DNA of 64,000 bases, taken from the NCBI GenBank assembly GCA_006937955.1, contig SSNP01000024.1, positions 682,001 through 746,000 on the forward strand, in the 5' to 3' direction. Positions 1 through 12,485 of this stretch are shown piece by piece (position 1 is the stretch's first letter; each line of letters begins with the position of its first letter). The position numbers and the translations under genes are program-made. The DNA comes from Pachypanchax playfairii (Eukaryota > Chordata > Actinopteri > Cyprinodontiformes > Aplocheilidae). A model generated the notes under the pieces. That model was not told the origin of the DNA. It made no database searches and saw only the letters and a list, made by a program, of their open reading frames with translations.

Positions 1-70
1 TTTATCCTCTTTCGTCACTTCTTTACATCTCCTTTCTGTTCTTACTACACCTTTTCTCCTTTCTACTCAC

Positions 71-406
71 CCATCTCCTCCTCCTCCTCCTCCTCCTCAG
101 CTGGAAGCCCGTTCTCCTCCTGGCAGCAGATGTTCCAGCGTGACAGGATGTTGGAGTCACAGAGGCGAAGGCTGAGCCACGAGTGGCACGGCGGCGAGTG
201 CCTCATGTCCAGGGTGACGGGCTGGTTGCGGTCGTGGAGCTTCAAGGCGGGAACCAGCAGGGTGAAATCCAGGTCGAAGTCCGCCCCTTTGGCGTACTCC
301 CCCAGATCCTCGGGGTTCAGGTCCAAGACACCTTCTCTGGCACCTCCTGACAGCAGCAGGTACTCGTTGGCCACCGGGAGGCGCTGGTCAACCTTCTGGA
401 CCAAAC
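71..406 (-). CDS. tmem102: Mab-21/NTase-fold protein, second coding exon (tmem102/mb21d2-like), gene continues off the left edge
   Basis: The exon starts after CCAG at 407 and continues the frame as residues 68-179 (Gly68-Leu-Val-Gln-Lys). It carries the nucleotidyltransferase core: Gly88-Gly89 in LLLSGG, then the acidic triplet Asp110-x-Asp112-x-Asp114 in DFDLDFTLLVP, which corresponds to the metal-binding E/D-x-D of cGAS-like enzymes. It also has the family block HDRNQPVTLDMRHS. After Cys161-Cys162 the sequence departs from MB21D2 and runs into eight glutamates (171-178, a CTC microsatellite on the plus strand). A GTGAGT donor follows base 71. Without splicing the frame would stop two codons later, giving a 181-residue truncated product. 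MB21D2 and TMEM102 activity is not established. The C-terminal half lies outside the window. Confidence 0.82.
75..98. repeat. (CTC)8 microsatellite inside a coding exon
   Basis: Eight perfect CTC triplets on the plus strand read as GAG codons on the minus strand. They encode the poly-glutamate run at residues 171-178 of the Mab-21 protein, right before the splice donor. Length polymorphism would change the acidic tract without shifting frame. Confidence 0.9.
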
Positions 407-1224
407 CTGGAAGGATTGAGGTGAATTCAGAGTCAGATATCAGACAGGAAATGTAATTCTAATCTAAAACAGAGCAGAAAGGGGTTCACATACTTATATA
501 ATTACATTCCAGATACAAAGACGTGTTTCAAATAAAACCCTCCAGCTCAGCAGGTCAGTGAGGCTGGAAAGATCCCAGACTCATTCATTTCAAAGTGCTG
601 CATGTTGTTGACAAATAAAAGTGTGAAATAAACAGAGTGAGTGTTGTTCAGGATGCTAATGATCACTTCAGGGGGAACATGTGGGCCGCCGAGGCCACGA
701 CTCACTTCTCATTCATGCCACAGTCGCTGAAACTCAGAAGAAGGAAATTAAATCCCAAAATATCCAAAACAACATTGATTCATTTCTATATTTTGGGTAA
801 GAGATGTGCACAACCCACATGCTGCTAATGTGCACGAGCTGCACCAAGTGGTTTCCTACCAACGCAGAGCTTTTTCAGACAGGGGTGCATTTTTTAGCAC
901 AACACTTGCGCAATAAAAGGAACTCTACCCACATTTCTTCTACTGTTATTTTATTTTGAAAGGATTCCAAAGTGGAAGCCTGGGTGTTGATATGTAAACT
1001 AAAACTCACGTGTTTTCTGACTTTCTGTGGAAGCTGATGCTTTTTAAGCATAAACATCAAACAGGCTAAACTGTAACTTCTAAAACAGCTTCTGAGATTA
1101 AAGATAAATTATTGATGTGAAGGAGATAAATCAGATTTATTTAGTTCAGTGTTTGATGTAAGAAACTGTTGTGCTGACGCTTCTGTGATTTATTAACACT
1201 GAAGTAAATAAACAAGCGTGAATG

Positions 1225-1226
<2 letters not shown>

Positions 1227-1260
<34 letters not shown>
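1227..1260. repeat. (TG)17 microsatellite
   Basis: Seventeen uninterrupted TG dinucleotides in the intron of the tmem102-like gene. The opposite strand reads as His-Thr repeats in a chance frame. Confidence 0.95.
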
Positions 1261-1261
<1 letters not shown>

Positions 1262-3396
1262 TAGTTGTGATATGAGGGTTTTAATATTTTAACATAATCC
1301 TGCTTCTTGTGTGAAATGTTGGTCTCTGGTTTGGTTAGTTCAGTCATTTGGTTTGTAAACAGGGTAAATTAAAGGTTTAGTTAGTTACCAGCTGTAATCA
1401 ACCTCTCAGCATGTAAGAACGTGATGTAAATGACTCATTGTAAAGATTTAAAAGCATCTCTTCTCCTCTGATTAAGAGCGAACACGTTGTGTTTGTGGTA
1501 ACTTGTAAAACCTCCTTGGTGGAGCTCGAGCCCCAAAGTTCTGGTACCGTCAGATTATCTCTAAAACGAGCTGGATGGGGAAAAATATACGAGCAATCAC
1601 AAGATCACTGGATGATTTTCTTGTTATATTTTAAGGCCTGCAGAACCAGAACTCCCCCGGGTGCTAGAAATCCTTCCTCGCTCCACAGTATGAACAGTTT
1701 ATGTGAAAGAAAGTCAAGCCTCCAAATCCCTTTACGAGCACTGAGCAGTGCTGTATACTATGTTGGCTCGGAGGCCAGGGGACCTGCGGTCCTGGATTCA
1801 ACTAAATTATGTTTCGCCAATTTAAGAGAGAAACCCAAAGAAGCTTGATCCGACAGGAAAGTCCTCCAAATGCAACTTCTACCTACTTCAGGTCAGAGGT
1901 GAAGCAGAAAGATTTCCAACCCTTGGCGGGGGGGATTGAAGGCGCGCCGGTCTCGGTGGTTATCAGCTGGAGGGGAGTTAAGTGGCTCCACAAAGCTGAA
2001 ACCAGGGCATCAGACCAAGCTAGCAGGCTACGGCTGGGGGCGCAAAGCTGCCACCATGATCCTCCTCATCCTGTTACATGGGCACAAAGCCTCGGTGGCA
2101 GCAAGCCATGTGGTGTTTTTATGTAGAGGCATGAGTGTGTGTACTGAAAAATGTAAGTTTGAGTGACGAGCAGAATCCCAAAGGAAAGAAAAGTCATTGA
2201 AAAGGATTTGTTTCATTAAAATAGAGAATCTAAAAGTGTCCTGGGAGTTGAACTCTGTGTCAGGTAAATGAAGCGTCCAACATGATACTTTACAGGAGAA
2301 AGAATCAACCAGGTAAATGAAAATAATGTCAGAAAAACAAACTTGTGAGAACTTTGTAGATCAGGATCTCTGTATTTACTTTTTGTCTCAACTCTACTAA
2401 AGCCATCTTAAATATCTTCTTATTTCCCTGCAGACTCAGCTCGTCTTCCTTCATTCTGTCATAACAAACGCGATCACTCAGGAGCTCCTGCTGGCTGGAG
2501 TCCAGAACACCACGCTTCTCCTGGTCTTTACAAGCAGAACATCTGTCAGAGCTGCTTTTAATCCAACATTCACGGTGAAAGTCTGACAGAATATCAGACC
2601 TGTGTTCTTCTGAGTGACGGCCCTCACACCAGAGATCAGACTGCCGCTCCATGGTGTGATGCCCGGTTCTGGTTCACCACACCTGAAACATGTGTGTTTC
2701 CTTATTATTTGGACATCTGGGCTCCCGTAGAAGCTCTTTGTGCTTCACCAGCATGTTGTGTGTTTAGTTCATTCAGTTTAATTAGTTAAAATCTGAGAAA
2801 AACGATACAGAACACAGTCTGAGTGTGTTAGGAGCATCATTTCATCCTGCCATGCTGCTCCGATCCTGGTGGTTTCTGGTTCTGATCCAGTACCTCAGTA
2901 ACAGAAACACAGAACTTTCAAACTGTCAGGAGATGATCCTAAACCCAACACTTTAGATAAGATTCAGGTTTCAGCATGAACCAGTAACATGACTGTTTTC
3001 TGTGAAATCAAACTGAAACTGAATGAAAGGAACAGCTGAGAGCAGATCAGCTGTTTGAAGAATTAAAAGAAGTTGAAGGGATTTGGTTTATTTCATGTCT
3101 GTATGTGGTGACTGAGTTTCAGAAGCTACAGCAGAAAGTTTCAGCTTAATGTTGGTTAATGTTGATCAGCAGCAGAGATCATCAGGTTGGAACAAACTGA
3201 ACATCAGTTATCAAACCTCCAGTCATTTTGCTTTGTTTAGTTCAGTCAGCTTCAAAAATAAAATAAAATAAATGGTTTTAAAAGACCTTAAACATCAATC
3301 AGCCAGTTCGGTTCAGTTTCCACACCTCCTGCAAGAAGTTTGAAACATTTCCAAAGATTAATTTAAACTCTTAAACAGGCGGTGTGGCACTGCTTT

Positions 3397-3432
3397 CCCC
3401 CCAAACCCCCCCCCCCCGCGCACACACACACA
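3397..3432. repeat. Poly-C run followed by (CA)n
   Basis: Six Cs, AAA and twelve Cs are followed by GCG and a short CA repeat. The minus strand is a long G-run that could form G-quadruplex or slippage structures. Confidence 0.8.
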
Positions 3433-6400
3433 TTTTCTTCAGCACAGAGAAACTGAAAATAGAGCTGGAATGGAGACGGTCCCGGCTGGTTTCACAGCCA
3501 CGGATTAAACCTAATCCTATAACCAACGGGTCTGAATGTACATTCCATCAGAGGGAAGTTTAGGACTCATTTCTAGAGTCCAAGTCTGTGTGAGTGAACC
3601 AGCGATTTGATGGCTGTTGGTTTCTCCATCAGTTTGACTCCCAACAGCAACAGGAAGAAATTATTACCCTCCTCTGATATTCAAACTATGACAAAGCAGT
3701 TAAAGTGTCATTTAAACCATGTTAAAAAGCTCCACTAACACCAAACAGTTTATGACAGTATGATCAGGATGTTATCAGTACTGTTTGATCACGCAGGATT
3801 AACCTTAAACTTCTGGTTCTGCCACCTCTCCCACTGTGGCAGGAGATCAGTTGAAAAACAGGCAGCGCAGCTGATAAAGTGTCTGTGTGTAACGCTGTGG
3901 TGTGTGTCAACCACCTGCAGACAGGAAGCTGTCAGAGACGTTCAGTTCCTGTGTTCTGTTTGATCCCCATCCTCGGCTAAATGACAGCCAATTATACAGG
4001 AAGTAAAAACATCACTGTGGTTGAAACTCTTGGATCTGAACAGGAAGCTGATCCCGACTTTCTGGACTCACCGAGTCAGTTCGAGAGACGGATGCAGCAG
4101 CGTTTCTCTGAGCTGATGTTTTATTTTCATTATTAATAAGCAGATCAAATATGATGGACATGAAAAGGAGTCAGACAGGTTGTCAAAGTGTGGAGACTGA
4201 GCTGCAGCTCGACTGAACAGCGTTCCAAACAAGACACGGATCCAACAGAAACATCACCTGGATGTTCTGACACCTGCCGTTCACTCAGGACACAATTAAG
4301 GAGCCACATTTAAACCCTCTGGACTGATGATTCCTCCTGCATCCAAACGTTATTCCTTTATACACACGTCTCTGGAATTGTCCAATAAACTCAGACATTC
4401 TTAAAAATTATTTCATGACAGATTTAATAACTTATAAAAGTGTAACTAAAACAAGTTGTGAGTTAATGAAACTAGAAAAGAAGGAGGTTGTTGTTTAACT
4501 TTCACTCTGTGTTGTTTAATTAATCCATCCAGAAAAAAAACTCAAATCAGTCAGTAAAAGCCCCAAATTCAAATAACATTGATGTTTGTGATTAATCAGG
4601 AGGTAATAAGAACAAGAATCTTTCACTGTTTAACACTGAGATGTGTTCTAAACGTCATCATCCGCTGCTACACAGATCATTTCAGAAAACCTAGTGATTT
4701 TAAGCTGCTGACTGATGGGACGTGACACTGGACTTCTTCATGTTTAAATGAAAGGAAGATGTCCGATCATTGTGACACACTGTGAACAACAATCATCCCT
4801 CCTCGCGGCAGACACGAAGCTGCTCATTTGAGCTGATTGGGTTTGTTTCTGAGCTGATGAAAAGTGAGCAGAAACAAAGAGCGACTAATCAAGAGGAGAT
4901 CTGATTCATCTTGTGCGCCTGCGGTGTGCAGTTCTCACCCAGAGCCCCTCCACAAACACAGCCTCTCAAATCTGACACTTATTGGAGCAGAACAGCCACA
5001 TGCCAGCCACCAGCCTGGACGTGAGAGGAAAACAAACAGCTGGACTGGAGGCGCTGGCGAACGGCCCTGTGGTCAAACAGGAAGTTACCACAGTGGGACA
5101 GACATCCAGTTATGAATGAGTCACACTGAGGCTCGTCAGCGTTAACGAATTGAAGCGTGAGACGAGTCAGACACAACACCAGGCTGATGAATCGAGCTCA
5201 GAGAGCTGCAGTGCAGAAGGGATGAAGTCTGGTGTCTATAGTTAACAACAGGTGCTATGACTTCTCCAAAAATCATATATCCATCCAATCAGGTGAAGGT
5301 TTGATCTGAGATGAACAGAACCAAGAATACAGATGTGATTACATGTCTGACAGTGGACCACAGCTGGAATCAGCTGATTGAATGTTTTTAGTTTGGATTG
5401 TTTAGACAAATCACCATTACACCACACCAGCTGACAGTCACTACAGTTAAAGGCAAATAAAACAGTTTCACTGAGAATTAACCTGCATGTTCAGCTGATG
5501 GTTTGTGTCTTTTAAAAGTGTGAAAAAGTTTCTTAAGTGTGTTAAAATGAACATGTGACTGGTGCGTCCTCAGAGGAAAGCGTTTGAAGCAGGAATCTAC
5601 ATCCCTGACTTGTTACCTTGGTGACAGAACTCACATCAAAGACAGACTGAGCTGAAAAGTTTGAAATGACTCATGATAATAACACGTTTCATTAAATACA
5701 GTTAAACTTTCAATCTGTCAACTTAGAACAAGTTTATTTTCTGATAGAATGTCAGTGTTTGGGACCAGACGGCAGAGCGATGAGACTTTTTTCAAGTCGG
5801 GATCAAAACTTTGAGTTTTTCCTGCCTTCAGAGAGACGATGAAGGCTGAACTTGATTCTCTCCAGTAGCTCCACTGGCAGTGGGGATCACTTTCTTTCTT
5901 TATCAGATTCTCAAAGTTTCCTGCAGCACTGTGACTGCCTGAAGGAGAACTACTCTGTTTACTTTCACACAATCTGAGGGCTGTGATGAAAACCACTGCA
6001 TGTTTGTTGGTTTAATCTCTCCCCTGCTTTTACCTTGATGCCGTGCAAACGTGGAGGCATCTGCACGCGTCACAGCCTCCACGAGCAGACCTGCATCTTG
6101 TAACCATCTTATCTGCTTCCAGTGCTGCTTCTCATCCTCCAGTTTCAAGCTCCCAAAGTGGAAACACGTTTCTCTTTAGATTCGGATATTCTAACACAAA
6201 CTTTCACTCTTTTCCAAGTGTCAAACTTTTTTTTTCTCCTTCTTCTTTCCACACAATTGAAGCTGTCGCAGCAGGAGGTGAGAAACAAGGTGTGAAAATA
6301 CCAGCAAACCATCAGTGTTTGCACACGCACAGCCTACCAGGAGATCTTCAAGGAAGTGACAGTGGGAGCAGAGAGGAAAGAAGGAGAAAGAAGTCAGAAG

Positions 6401-8429
6401 CAGGAGAAAATCCAACTCTGAGAGAGGGAATGTAATCTGGGCCTGTAGACGGCAACAGGAAGATGAAACGAGCAGGTCTGGAGTTTGATTTGTGTGATTT
6501 CTTACTGGGTGTCTGATGGAGCCAGAAGCAGCGAGAGGAACAACCTTGAAACTTAGCAGAGCTGTCTGTCAACCAGGAGAAACAGCAGAACATAGATCTC
6601 CATTAACATGAAACATAGACAGAAGGTCCGAGCTGCACACTGAGTTCTAACAACACGCGTGTGCTGTGAAGACGAGGACTTTCAGGATTAAAACATGGAC
6701 CGCAGCCAGGAGCAGAGATGAACTATCAGATAAACTAACACATTTAACTTCCTGTCAATAAATAAATTATTTATTACTTTAATTATTTGGGTGGAACGGA
6801 AAAGAGACGTTTCCTACAGCATCCTAAACGCAGCCTTACAAAAATCTAGTGTTCACGGTCTGTTCAGAAGTTTGTCACTGGGTCGATTGTCTGCTTCAAG
6901 ATTTTCACGTATCATACAACAATAATTTTTGTAAGGCGGTCATTAGTAGACCCGAGGAAGGTTCCAACACACCCGTATGGAGAGAGCAAGAATTCTGCAT
7001 CCAGTGTACGACTGAAAATCATCTCATTCTCAATGATTCATCAAGTTACTCATGTGGTAGCCATAACAACTTCCTGTGGGAACCAGAGCTCGCTGCCACC
7101 ACATAGAGATGTGCACCTGCAGCAGGAGTCCCAGACCAGGTGACTCCACGTTCCACCATCAGACACTGTGATTGGACGGGTCAGAGTGTGGACGTTCCTG
7201 GAAACCATTACTCACCACCAGTCCAATCAGAGTACAATAACACATGAAGACCTGCTTACAGAGCAAAACACCACAAGGTAAATGTTCAACCTCTACAGAA
7301 GAAATCCTAAAAGATTCACACGACTTTCATGTTGAATTTACCACAAAATGAGCAACATTTAAACATATATGGTAAAGTGTTTTTCAGGGAGTTACTGGGT
7401 CTGTTTTACTGTGTAACTGGTGCCGATCCACCACCTAAACAACACAGAGGAAGCAGATCCTCTCTGAACCATCACCCAGACTCAACATGATGAAACTACT
7501 CAGGATAAGATGAAAAAATAAAACCAGATCTTACGGAGCTGAAACTGAAGGCCACAAACTATAAACAGCAAACTGACGTTTCCAAAATGTCTCCAAACGT
7601 TCTCCATTTCCTCTAGTGAGTCACAGGGCCTCACACTCATGTTTTGTTGGAATTTTAAACAAGTTTCAAAAACTTGTGGGATCAATTTTCTGTCTAAATA
7701 ATCACAGAGGAGTTGAAGGATGTTGCAGAAATCCAGAACCTCTATGTTTAGTTTCTGAGAGTCAGACAATCTGAGACTCACTGGAGATGACGAGAATCTG
7801 ACGTTCCAAGAGTGACAATAAAATTAATCAACAGCAATCAAATTAGGACATAATTTTGTGTCTCAAACTCTTCTCCAGGAAGAGTCACAGCTCCAGCCGA
7901 AGACACTGAACCTGAGGTGATCTCCAAACCGCAGAACTTTCCAGATCTCATACAGAGATCCAAAAGACTCAAAGAGCTCAACATCACAGACCCAAACACA
8001 AAAGTCCTCAGCAGGTCAAGATATCCTGCAGAAGCCCGTTAACGTATCGTTCACCTGAACCAGGTGTGTTAAAGGAGGGAAACATATGAAACATGCAGGA
8101 TAGTGGCCCTCAAGACCTGGAGTCTGATACTCCTGCTATAAGCCAACAGGTTGGGGCCGGTTCGTTGGACTCAGAGGAAGCCAACGGAAAATGTGATTTA
8201 AATGTTATGGTTTATAAATGGATCCTACATAGTCTCAGAACTACTAACCAACAGGTAAATAGTTTCTATTTACCTTCTGGAACACAAAGTCTGGATCAAA
8301 CTGAGAGGAGCAGAGAAACCTTGTCTAATTATTATCTCACTTCATCACATTACGTGTATTAGAATATGATCATCAATGCAAACAACCGTACAGCAGGAAC
8401 TTTAGACCTGGGAGGTGCTGAAAACTTAC

Positions 8430-8631
8430 CAAGCATGTTGAAGATAAAGTCCTTGGCAGTGTGGACCTCTAAGGCAGTCTGGTCTCCGAACTCCCCCTGC
8501 TCCAACAGTACCAGCTCTGACACCTGCGCTGACAGCTGCTCCAGGGTGGCCCCCGAGCGGAAATCCACCTCTGAGAGCTTTTTGGTGGGGGCCGGGGAGC
8601 GTGGAGTCACAGCGCTCATCAGGGATTCCAT
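8430..8631 (-). CDS. tmem102: Mab-21/NTase-fold protein, first coding exon (tmem102/mb21d2-like)
   Basis: This exon encodes residues 1-67 plus one base of codon 68. The acidic stretch after the start, the block VDFRSGATLEQL (residues 22-33) and HTAKDFIFNMLG (57-68) match the N-terminus of the MB21D2/TMEM102 branch of the Mab-21 family. The donor (G|GTAAGT) follows base 8430 and leaves phase 1, which fits the acceptor at 406. I chose the ATG at 8631-8629 because a strong acceptor (pyrimidine tract then CACAG) ends at 8642. The reading frame further upstream is therefore intronic and a 5' non-coding exon must exist. Residues resemble MB21D2, but the neighbouring tmem256 and the acidic insert in the next exon favour tmem102. 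The family assignment is secure; the symbol is inferred. MB21D2-like paralogue is the alternative. Confidence 0.85.
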
Positions 8632-8641
8632 CACTTCCACA

Positions 8642-10250
8642 CTGTGAAGCAAAGAAGATAAACACCTTCTGTTAGGTGGATGAAGCTACAGTAACACTAC
8701 GGTCCTTTTATTATTACAGAAATGTTACAGTGAAACGTATTTGGTTGTAATCTTTTACAAATCAGAACACAAAAAGAATCTTTTTCCAATAATTTTTTGT
8801 CCCAATATGGCTGTGGGTTCAACTCCCAGCTGGGACCGGACTGCATGGAGTTTGCATGTTCTCCCATTTGACTTTCACACTTTATTTAGAGATCACCGTG
8901 AGACCAAGTCAGAACTGATCAAACCATCAACCTTCCACCGCCGTGCTTCACAGTGACGTGGAGTGTTAGTGCTGAGACACAGCAAACATGATGGCAGTGT
9001 CCTGACTGATTTGGTTTGGACAAATTTTGAAAAGACAGTTAACCAACAATGCTGTCATGTCCCGAGAAATGGAGATAAACATTCCAACTGGAACTCTAAA
9101 TGTTATCATGCTAATCAGAACGTGTAAAGACCATTTTAAAGGTTTACGGTCTTTACAGTCTTGTTTTCAACAGGCTGTCGTGAAACCACGTAACAATGCA
9201 CAACAAATAATAACACACTGTAACGGCAGAAACACTGAAACGCTTCAAAATGAAAAGTCCTCTCGGTTTTTCTCTAAAATCAAACAGGAGAACTGGAATC
9301 TAATTATGTTGCTGCTTGTTACTATGGAGACAGCTATCATACCTTTAAACTGGCACGTGAGCAAACGGTTGAGTCGATGGCGTTAGCGGATTAAATATAC
9401 AGAGTAAAAACCGGGTGAAAAATAACGAAGAGGAGGACAGAAATCACCCGTTTCGGTCACAAGCAACCGGGTTTGAAGCGGGTAACAAGTGTGTGGACAT
9501 GGTGGGGGCAAATAACCAAATAAAAAGTTGTAAACAAAGTTCGGTGGGGGGAATGACAACATGGCCTCTGCCCCAACTAAACTGGGTCAATTAGCTCAAC
9601 TGTTTCTGGCTACGAAGCTAATACTCGAGAAATTGGCCTACCTGCTGTCGAAGAGTTGAGACTGGTTACAAATTAAACCACAAAAAACTAAGTTGGGCGG
9701 TAGCCAGAGTAGCTACAACATAATTTATCTTGTATTACTGAGGTCGGAGCGGTGACTCAGTCGCATTCGGATTATTATTTTATTAGCCTACTAGCTTTAT
9801 CAAATTAGCACTCTAGCTAACATATTATATGGGGTAATTTAATTCAAAGTCCAGCTGCCCCACACCCACACAAACAAACACACGTTCACGCGCAAAAAAT
9901 CCACACACACGCACGCACACAAGGATGCGCCCACATGCATTCAGCTCAGGCTTTGTTTTTGACTAAAATCATTAGCTATCTGGCTAAAGCCGAACACACC
10001 GTTTCACACAGCGAACACTTTCTTTGCTATCTTCTCCCTTTTCTGTGTTTCTGATCCAAATGCTCCAATCCGCCTTCTTCAGCTGTCATTTCCAACAAAT
10101 CCCAGGCACCACCACCTTTCTTCCCCCTGGCAACATCGTCCCAGATATCACGGTCCTACTCACAGGATCCAGGGATTAGGGAGACGCACGCGCCCACATC
10201 ATAAATAAATAAACAAATTAAATGCAGGTTTTAAATACAGGTCGATGTTA
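8642..10250 (-). promoter_or_regulatory. Presumed 5' leader intron and promoter of the tmem102-like gene
   Basis: The acceptor at 8642-8644 implies an upstream non-coding exon. The best donor I see on the minus strand is the GTGAGT downstream of ATCCT, at about 10163-10158. It would end a short leader exon near 10165-10200. No TATA box or strong CpG island is obvious. The segment also holds a CA-rich stretch at about 9861-9935 and an old fish repeat fragment at 8811-8866. The exact start site cannot be fixed from sequence. Confidence 0.3.
8811..8866 (+). repeat. Fragment of a widespread teleost interspersed repeat
   Basis: The bases around GGGTTCAACTCCCAGC and GCATGGAGTTTGCATGTTCT match the stereotyped segment of an abundant fish repeat. 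Related pieces lie at 32315-32880 and 44165-44372. The tRNA-like T-arm resemblance belongs to this repeat and is not a tRNA gene. Confidence 0.6.
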
Positions 10251-11510
10251 TGACTGAAAATGTGTCCAGAGAATAAAAGGTTTATAGACAGATAAGAGCA
10301 GAGGTACAGTAGGATGATGCACGAAGGTTCCTACAGAGTTTCCATTTGGATTCTGAACCATTATCATATCTGTTTAGTCCTAATAACTGTGATTTAAAAT
10401 ACTTTGTATACAAATAAATGCTACGCCTGCTCATAAACCAGATCCTATTATGATAATGCTGAGAATTAATCAAGGAATTAGTGAAAGCAACAACCAGGAG
10501 CTTTGAATAATGTGTGGGAATTAGCTGAGGGCAGATGAGGACAGTGGCAGATGTTTAATCCAAGTGATGCTACACCAAATTTCAGGGGATTACAAGTGAG
10601 TAAAATATTGCTAGTCAGCAAGGCAATCTCGTTTCCTGTGCAAGATTTAGTCATTTTGTACATTTTAAAACCTGTTATGTGGTTCTCATACACCCCACAC
10701 ACATTTAATCTCAAGTATGTAGAAATTATTTTAATCCTAACTCTATTATAGATATAAAAAATATACATTAAAATAGATATTCAAGCATTTCTAATTATAG
10801 GAGACTTTTAAAAAGCACCTTTGTTGTCTAACATCTGTGGAAAAAGTAAAAATCTGAGTTTTCTAAAAAGAAATTTACAAAAATAACTTTATTTTACTAC
10901 TAAATAAACCAAAACCCAGTGACTGGGTCTGTTTTGTGCACTTTATTTAATGAGTTTAAGATTACTGATATTCACATATACAACCAATATCAAACTGAAT
11001 TTATTCTGAAAGTATGAAAAAGAGATTTTTCAGCCTCTATATATAACAAACGTTTTTATACAGACACAACCACGGGAGGAAATATATTAGTATTTTAATG
11101 AATAATTTAAATATTTGTTAAAAAAAAAGTGCAACACCTTAGAAATCTCCTTTTTATCCCTTTTTGGAATTTTTCATAAAAAGGAAATGACTGAAAAACT
11201 TTCTTTTCTCTCTTCTCAGTCTATAATTGGTTTAGTTTTATGATTTCTCTCTTTGCATGTGTGGGCATGCAGCGACGTTGTTCCATCAACAGTATGAAAC
11301 CCAAAGTTTCTATCTCTGGCGCCATGTCAGAGCTTGTTCAGCAGCGAATGAGTGATAAAAGATTCTGATTCACAGGAGAAAAAAGTGTAGAGGATACGAG
11401 AAAGAATGGCATGGGAGTGTAAAAATAAAAAAATATACATATCTGTTTTGTCATGTTAACTACAGTTGGCATTAAAAAAGAAAAGACACAATACACAATA
11501 TATTCTGATC
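10251..11510. other. Intergenic, no gene recognised
   Basis: AT-rich sequence with many stop codons in all frames. I see no exon, RNA gene or transposon boundary that I can support. Confidence 0.6.
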
Positions 11511-11554
11511 ATTTTACATATTCATTATAGAATTTAGACATGAGAAAAACACAG

Positions 11555-11574
11555 ATATATATATATATATATAT
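11555..11574. repeat. (AT)10 microsatellite
   Basis: Ten AT dinucleotides in AT-rich intergenic sequence. A short imperfect TATC repeat follows at about 11835-11858. Confidence 0.9.
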
Positions 11575-11717
11575 AGACAGGTTGTATCCAATTTCTATAG
11601 CTGTTAAAAAGTAAAGCCATCTTGAAAATGAAAGCCCCGCCCACTCACCTGCACAGAACGCTGGTGTTTCAAATCCAGTTCCGGGTCTGGCCATAGGCGG
11701 ATTAGGCCATTGCCTAG

Positions 11718-11732
11718 GGCGCCCTCTGCTGG
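11718..11732 (-). promoter_or_regulatory. CTCF-consensus motif in a repeat remnant
   Basis: The minus strand reads CCAGCAGAGGGCGCC, which fits the vertebrate CTCF core CCASYAGRKGGCRS at every position. It sits in a GC-rich remnant (11690-11745) that looks like the end of an interspersed repeat. Occupancy is unknown. Confidence 0.45.
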
Positions 11733-11936
11733 AGGGGGCGCCAAATTCTCCTTTTTTTTCTGTTGTTTTTTTTTTGACAAACTGTTGGACACACCATTCA
11801 ACTCGTGTAAAGAGCAAAATAAGTGATAATTAAATATCTATCTATATCTATCTATCATCTCTACTGTTCATTTTAGTGTAAATAAATATTTTTTGCAATG
11901 TAATCCAGTTATTGAGTTACGTTGTTTATGTTCTGG

Positions 11937-11951
11937 GCAGTAGGGGGCGCC
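11937..11951 (+). promoter_or_regulatory. CTCF-like motif
   Basis: GCAGTAGGGGGCGCC matches the CTCF core apart from its first base. It lies 130 bp from a second copy at 12069 and in the opposite orientation to the one at 11718. Confidence 0.35.
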
Positions 11952-12049
11952 ATGCAGCTCAGGGCCGGTCCTGATCAAATCAATGAGTATTTGAAAAAAG
12001 GTACGCGAGTTGTTTTTTCCCATAATATTTCTGAATCATGCAAAACTTA

Positions 12050-12125
12050 ACAGCTGTACTGGAAACAGCCACTAGGGGGCGCTTGTTTTGTTTCAACTTC
12101 AACTTCCAGGTTACATTCAGATGTC
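12050..12125 (+). repeat. Interspersed repeat with a perfect CTCF core (12069-12083)
   Basis: The segment has a first part ending in CTGGAAACAGCCACTA, then the GGGGGCGCT core, then a stretch beginning TTTTGTTTCA. The same order recurs at 17340-17440 and 44090-44165, so it is a dispersed repeat. CCACTAGGGGGCGCT fits the CTCF core exactly. Confidence 0.6.
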
Positions 12126-12485
12126 TTGTTTGTAAACTCTGATAAAAACACATCATGCTGGACTCTCTTTACACCCAATTAAAAAACAAATGTTTCTTTA
12201 GAGCAAACAGAACCCAATGAAACCCCCAAACTGAAACCGAATCCAGAACCCAAATACTCTGTGAGAAGAGTTGAAGATCACTTGTGACAACGTGTGTGAG
12301 AACACGACAAGTCATCAGTTCTATCTGTTAGTCTAAGTTAAGACAGATAATGAGTAACTTTGATGGTTAGACTTCGAAGGAAACCATTTTAGATGAACTT
12401 AGAAGGTCATTGGTTTTATTTTTGGTTCCAGAGGAGAAAAAAACAGAAAGAAAAACACTTCCTCCTCTGTCAGGTCAGGTGAGAA

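Larger units (their letters stand above)
407..8429 (-). other. 8 kb intron of the Mab-21 (tmem102-like) gene
   Basis: The intron is bounded by G|GTAAGT after 8430 and CCAG before 406. I see no further exon of this gene in it. It contains a (TG)17 repeat at 1227-1260, a C-rich run with a CA tail at 3397-3432 and plain AT-rich sequence. Open frames inside it, such as 2329-2652 minus and 6043-6435 plus, have no family resemblance I recognise. Confidence 0.7.

Noticed and set aside
2329..2652. 107-residue minus-strand frame rich in Ser, Asp and Cys
   Set aside because: It lies inside the intron of the tmem102-like gene on the same strand and shows no recognisable domain.
8366..8647. 93-residue plus-strand frame
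   Set aside because: It is the antisense shadow of the first Mab-21 coding exon.
8817..8832. tRNA T-arm-like GGTTCAACTCC
   Set aside because: It belongs to a dispersed repeat. No acceptor or anticodon stem is present around it.
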